From assembly GCA_964371865.1 (NCBI GenBank), contig CAYJOR010000014.1, positions 1-53,707 on the forward strand: DNA of 53,707 bases, given 5' to 3'. A program made the translations under genes and the position numbers. Shown here one piece after another: positions 50,322 to 53,707 of the stretch. The notes under the pieces were generated by a model. That model worked only from the letters and a program-made list of their open reading frames with translations, did not search any database and was not told the origin of the DNA. The stretch is from CAYJAZ01 sp964371865 (GTDB lineage: Bacteria; Desulfobacterota; Desulfovibrionia; Desulfovibrionales; Desulfovibrionaceae). The number at the start of each line of letters is the position of its first letter. Position 1 is the first letter of the stretch.

Positions 50322-51701
50322 TTATTTATAAAGATGCTTTAGAGCAACTTGTGTGCCAAAAGCAATAATATGATCCTCTGGTTGAATCACAGTACTACCC
50401 TGTGGAACAATTACTATTCCCTTACGTAAAATACTGAGAATTAGAATACCTTTTGGAAGGTCTAAATCTTTGATTGCTTTATTTAGATAAGGAGAATCAG
50501 AAGTGAGTTCTATTTCAAGAATTTCAGCTTCTTCAGCACCTATGCTAACAGAGGCAAAGACTTTTCCTTCACGTATATAATTCATAAATGAGTTAACCGC
50601 AGCCAAGCGCGGGCTCACGCTATGGTCAATTCCTATTGTTGAGAGTAAAGAAACATAACTTGATTTATTAACTCTTGCAACAGTGTCTCTCACACCTAAA
50701 CTTTTAGCAAGTAAGCAGGTGAGAATATTTGTTTCTTCATCTTCGGTAACAGAGACGAATACGTCCATTTTACCGATATTTTCAGTAACAAGAACTTCTT
50801 TTTCTCTTGCATCGCCAAGCAATACAAGACTAGAGTTTAGTTCAGATGCTAAATATCTAGCTCTTGTTTCATCTTGATCAATAAGCTTTACAGTCAATCC
50901 CCTAGCTTCAAAAAGCAGAGCAAGTTGTAAGCCAATGTTACCACCGCCTACAATGCAAGCTGACTTAAATAAGGCATTATGTTTATTAAGTAATTTTAAA
51001 AGAAATTTCTGTTTTGACGACTGATAAACAAAATAGACAATATCATCTTTTTCTATAGTGTCTTCACCGGAAGGAATAAAGAGCGTACCCTCCCTTCTTA
51101 TAGCAGCAACAAGAATATCGTCGCACTTTGTGAGGGCTCTGAAGTCGAATAGTGGATGCCCTATAATTTCGCTTTCTTCAACCTTATAGCATACCATACG
51201 GACTTGACCTAATGCAAATTCAGCATAATCAAGTGCTTGCGGTAAAGAGAGAAGACGGTCAATCATGCGAACAACAGCATCTTCCGGATTAACTATAAGG
51301 TCGATTTCAAGTCCATGTTCTTTGAAAAGATGCGTATAAGCAGCGTAATCATTAGCACGTACACGAGCAAGTCGCTTGCACGTTGGATTCAGCATTCCAA
51401 CAAAGGTTGAGATAAGAAGATTCGTTTCATCAACATTAGTTGCAGCAATACATACATCAGCACTTTTAATGCCGGCATTTTCAAGAACCTGTGGGTTAGC
51501 GCCGGAACCTGGGAGGATTTGTACATCCAAGGTGTTTTGAAAGGTCTCTAGTTTGCCGACATTATTATCAATAACAGTTACAGAATGGTTTGCGCGCGTA
51601 AGTCTACGAGAGAGTTGATAGCCAACTTCACCGGCTCCAACAATGATAATTTTCTCATTTTTGAGTTTGTCAGTTTCTTTGCGCTTTATGAAACCAAACA
51701 T
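50322..51701 (-). CDS. trkA: Trk potassium uptake regulator TrkA
   Basis: TrkA is the cytoplasmic NAD(H)-binding gating protein of the TrkH potassium channel. It has two RCK_N nucleotide folds, IIIVGAGEVGYQLSRRL near the start and ACIVGGGNIGLQLALLF near residue 235, each followed by a RCK_C domain. I start at the ATG at 51699-51701 (MFGFIKRKE), with TTGGAG 7 bases upstream; a longer frame runs 16 codons into asnS. The resulting 459 residues match E. coli TrkA (458). One base separates it from the asnS stop. TrkH is not in the window. Confidence 0.92.
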   Translation of the reverse strand: MFGFIKRKETDKLKNEKIIIVGAGEVGYQLSRRLTRANHSVTVIDNNVGKLETFQNTLDVQILPGSGANPQVLENAGIKSADVCIAATNVDETNLLISTFVGMLNPTCKRLARVRANDYAAYTHLFKEHGLEIDLIVNPEDAVVRMIDRLLSLPQALDYAEFALGQVRMVCYKVEESEIIGHPLFDFRALTKCDDILVAAIRREGTLFIPSGEDTIEKDDIVYFVYQSSKQKFLLKLLNKHNALFKSACIVGGGNIGLQLALLFEARGLTVKLIDQDETRARYLASELNSSLVLLGDAREKEVLVTENIGKMDVFVSVTEDEETNILTCLLAKSLGVRDTVARVNKSSYVSLLSTIGIDHSVSPRLAAVNSFMNYIREGKVFASVSIGAEEAEILEIELTSDSPYLNKAIKDLDLPKGILILSILRKGIVIVPQGSTVIQPEDHIIAFGTQVALKHLYK

Positions 51702-51702
51702 T

Positions 51703-53079
51703 CTAGAACTCCAAGCTTCCCGGAGTACGTGGGAATGATATGACGTCACGGATATTACTTATGCCTGTTAAGAGCATAAGCATACGTTCAAAGCCCATGC
51801 CAAAACCGGCGTGAGGAGCTGAACCAAAGCGACGTAAATCTAAATACCACCAGTAATCAGCAGGATTTTGTCCTAGTTCAACGATACGTTGTTCTAATCT
51901 GTCGAGTCTTTCTTCACGTTGTGAACCGCCAATAAGTTCACCGATACGTGGAACTAATAAGTCCATAGCAGCAACGGTTTCGTTATCATCGTTCATTCTC
52001 ATATAGAAAGCTTTGATGTCTTTAGGGTAATTATAAACAGTAGCAGGACCTTTGAAGTATTCTTCGGTAAGGAATCTTTCATGCTCGGTTTGTAAATCTT
52101 GCCCTTTAATTACTGGGAACTCAAACTCTTTCCCAGATTTTTGTAAGATGTCAACAGCATCAAAGTAAGGGATTCTATTGAATTCTTTACTTTGAAGAAG
52201 TTTTAGGCTATCCAGTAAACCTTTTGAAACGAAATTATCGAAAAGTGCTAAATCTTCCATGCAGTTATTAAGTGCATAATCAACAACTGAGCGAGTAAGA
52301 TCTTCAGCAAGTTTCATATCGTCATTGAGATCCGCAAAAGCGATTTCAGGCTCAATCATCCAGAATTCAGCTGCGTGACGAGGAGTGTTAGAGTTTTCAG
52401 CTCTAAAAGTAGGGCCGAAAGTATAAACTTTTCCTAAAGCCATTGCCATTGCTTCTGCTTCTAGTTGACCTGATACTGTAAGATGAGCTTGTTTTGCGAA
52501 GAAATCTTCAGAAAAATCTTTTTTCTCTGGCGCAAGGGTAGTTACTCTGAACATTTCGCCGGCACCTTCGCAGTCTGCACCGGTAAGAATTGGAGTATGA
52601 ACGTAGTAAAATCCTTGATTATGGAAAAATTCATGCACAGCGCGTGAAGCTGCGGAACGAATTCTTGCCGCAGCACCGTATTTATTTGAACGTGGGCGTA
52701 GGTGTGCGATTGTTCTAAGGTATTCATCAGTATGGCGTTTTTTCTGAATTGGGAAAGTTTCAGGGTCAGCAAGACCAAAAACGTGCATTTCTAGAGCTTT
52801 CACTTCCCATTTTTGCCCTTTACCCGGCGATTCAATAAGGCTGCCTTTCACTTGGATAGCAGCACCTGTATTGATCTGCATATTTTCGCTTGTAAGAACT
52901 TCATAAGCTTGAGTTCCTTCATCTATAATACATTGTATATTAGCGAGGCAGGAGCCGTCGTTTACTTCAATAAAACTGAAAGCTTTTGAATCTCTTCTTG
53001 TGCGAATCCAGCCGCAAAGGGTGATATCTTCGATGGAATTTTGTGAATTTAAAAGTTCTTTAACTGATATGCGTTGCAT
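51703..53079 (-). CDS. asnS: asparaginyl-tRNA synthetase
   Basis: AsnS charges tRNA with asparagine. The N-terminal OB-fold (ITLCGWIRTRRDSKAFSFIEVNDGS) binds the anticodon; class II motifs follow in FGPTFRAENSNTPRHAAEFWMIEPE and GFGMGFERMLMLLTGISNIRDVISFPRTPG. The 458-residue length is standard. Its presence together with aspS means the cell need not rely on the amidation route for Asn-tRNA. It is co-transcribed with trkA and the CheZ-like gene by spacing. Confidence 0.95.
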   Translation of the reverse strand: MQRISVKELLNSQNSIEDITLCGWIRTRRDSKAFSFIEVNDGSCLANIQCIIDEGTQAYEVLTSENMQINTGAAIQVKGSLIESPGKGQKWEVKALEMHVFGLADPETFPIQKKRHTDEYLRTIAHLRPRSNKYGAAARIRSAASRAVHEFFHNQGFYYVHTPILTGADCEGAGEMFRVTTLAPEKKDFSEDFFAKQAHLTVSGQLEAEAMAMALGKVYTFGPTFRAENSNTPRHAAEFWMIEPEIAFADLNDDMKLAEDLTRSVVDYALNNCMEDLALFDNFVSKGLLDSLKLLQSKEFNRIPYFDAVDILQKSGKEFEFPVIKGQDLQTEHERFLTEEYFKGPATVYNYPKDIKAFYMRMNDDNETVAAMDLLVPRIGELIGGSQREERLDRLEQRIVELGQNPADYWWYLDLRRFGSAPHAGFGMGFERMLMLLTGISNIRDVISFPRTPGSLEF

Positions 53080-53249
53080 AAATTTCCTCTTTATTTCATA
53101 TTATATTTAAATAATTTATAAATGTAGTTTGATTAAAATAACAAAAATATTATAAAATGTACATAGCAAAGCACGAATAGTTCATGCAAAAGAATATTTT
53201 AATAAACTGTAAGTAATCTTACGGTAGTTTTTTGTATTAAGTTAGTAGT

Positions 53250-53525
53250 CTAGCCTTCTTTCTTGAAAAGAAAGTCGTAAAGTAAGGAATCCTCTTCATT
53301 CCTGATTTCCATACCTTTTTTCACGCCAGCTTGAACGGCAGCTTCGGCTTCATAAATCATTGGTAAATCAGTATAATAGAGTGCACCACTATGAAGGTCA
53401 TTCTCTTCCAACACAGCTGTAAAAGCTCTTCCAATTTCTGATTGATTAGATAGAAATGGCCCAATCCAGATAAGGAAAGCATATAAAATACCACCACAGA
53501 GCACAAGTTTCAATAAGCCTTTCAT
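53250..53525 (-). CDS. small membrane-anchored protein of unknown function
   Basis: I do not recognise this 91-residue protein. It has one N-terminal hydrophobic span (LLKLVLCGGILYAFLIWIGPFL) with a Lys before it, so either a membrane anchor or an uncleaved signal, and a soluble acidic part of about 65 residues outside the membrane (EAEAAVQAGVKKGMEIRNEEDSLLYDFLFKKEG). The Cys at position 10 has no lipobox around it. AAGGTAG is 8 bases or so before the ATG. It lies 170 bases upstream of asnS on the same strand with no clear terminator between them. Confidence 0.6.
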   Translation of the reverse strand: MKGLLKLVLCGGILYAFLIWIGPFLSNQSEIGRAFTAVLEENDLHSGALYYTDLPMIYEAEAAVQAGVKKGMEIRNEEDSLLYDFLFKKEG

Positions 53526-53636
53526 AGTAATACTACCTTATAAGTTTTTTTGTATTTTGACATTATTCTGAAAATTGTCAAGCTCTTTCTATAATGGGCT
53601 AAAATCATTAGGTAAGTTGTTTTAATTTATGATTTC

Positions 53637-53687
53637 TTGAGGGAGAAAACCGCGTTTTTTCTTAAAAAGCAAGGTTTTCCCCCTCAA
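53637..53687. terminator. long hairpin repeat R6 near the window end
   Basis: TTGAGGGAGAAAACC pairs with GGTTTTCCCCCTCAA, with one mismatch, around a loop of about 21 bases that has its own A/T-rich inverted symmetry. It resembles the hairpin at 39762-39827 in both stem sequence and the C+T-rich bases that follow. Confidence 0.5.
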
Positions 53688-53707
53688 ACTCCCCTTTTCC
53701 TTAAAAA

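Noticed and set aside
53557..53582. TTGACA...TGTCAA inverted repeat upstream of the small membrane protein
   Set aside because: TTGACA fits a -35 box on the minus strand, but no acceptable -10 box follows at 16-18 bases, and the 13-base spacer does not match a known operator type.

Overview
The window is low in G+C (roughly 35% by eye). Its gene set fits a motile, anaerobic Desulfovibrio-type bacterium (Desulfovibrionota). Pointers are a flhF-flhG-fliA-cheY-fliL cluster behind a sigma-54 promoter, a methyl-accepting protein with a cysteine-cluster PAS domain, a stand-alone IMP cyclohydrolase, a ferredoxin-thioredoxin-reductase-like catalytic subunit and TatB/TatC. The species cannot be named from the sequence alone. 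No rRNA, tRNA, CRISPR array, phage or full insertion sequence was recognised.

Layout. 159-6253 (minus): one compact run, tatB-tatC-dsbA-like-purQ-purH(cyclohydrolase)-hflX-glycosyltransferase, with a promoter just upstream of tatB. 6652-9612: a YdfG-like dehydrogenase (minus) and a CPA2 cation/proton antiporter (plus). 9866-14914 (minus): flagellar regulation and assembly genes. 15142-18748 (minus): def, aspS, hisS. 18915-28378 (minus): MFS transporter, U32 protein, tgt, lon, clpX, clpP, tig. 28938-33689 (plus): parA, parB, a Csd4/Pgp1-like cell-shape carboxypeptidase and a dicarboxylate transporter. 34208-36619 (plus): chemoreceptor. 36738-38188 (minus): TetR regulator and uppP. 38486-42837 (plus): cbpA, cbpM, clpB. 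43019-46204 (minus): nitroreductase, amidohydrolase, panF, yhdT. 46573-49577 (minus): CgeB-like glycosyltransferase, FTR-like protein, membrane-anchored glutaredoxin-like protein, universal stress protein. 49859-53525 (minus): CheZ-like phosphatase, trkA, asnS and a small membrane-anchored protein.

Genes that work together: motility and taxis (FlhF/FlhG/FliA/FliL, CheY, CheZ-like, receptor), protein quality control (tig/clpP/clpX/lon and cbpA/cbpM/clpB), envelope and export (Tat, DsbA-like, UppP, Csd4-like), and monovalent cation homeostasis (CPA2 antiporter, TrkA).

The least explained material is non-coding. One family is a MITE-like repeat of about 220 bp with inverted ends and TA flanks. 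It has two full copies, two shortened copies and one possible solo end, and one copy supplies the stop codon of a glycosyltransferase. A second family of multi-hairpin repeats of about 80 bp has four copies. Other points of note are a probable AUC start codon for hflX, long acidic extensions on FliA, TatC and FliL, a CRP/FNR-like box beside the sigma-54 promoter, and a hairpin that covers the ribosome binding site of the glutaredoxin-like gene.
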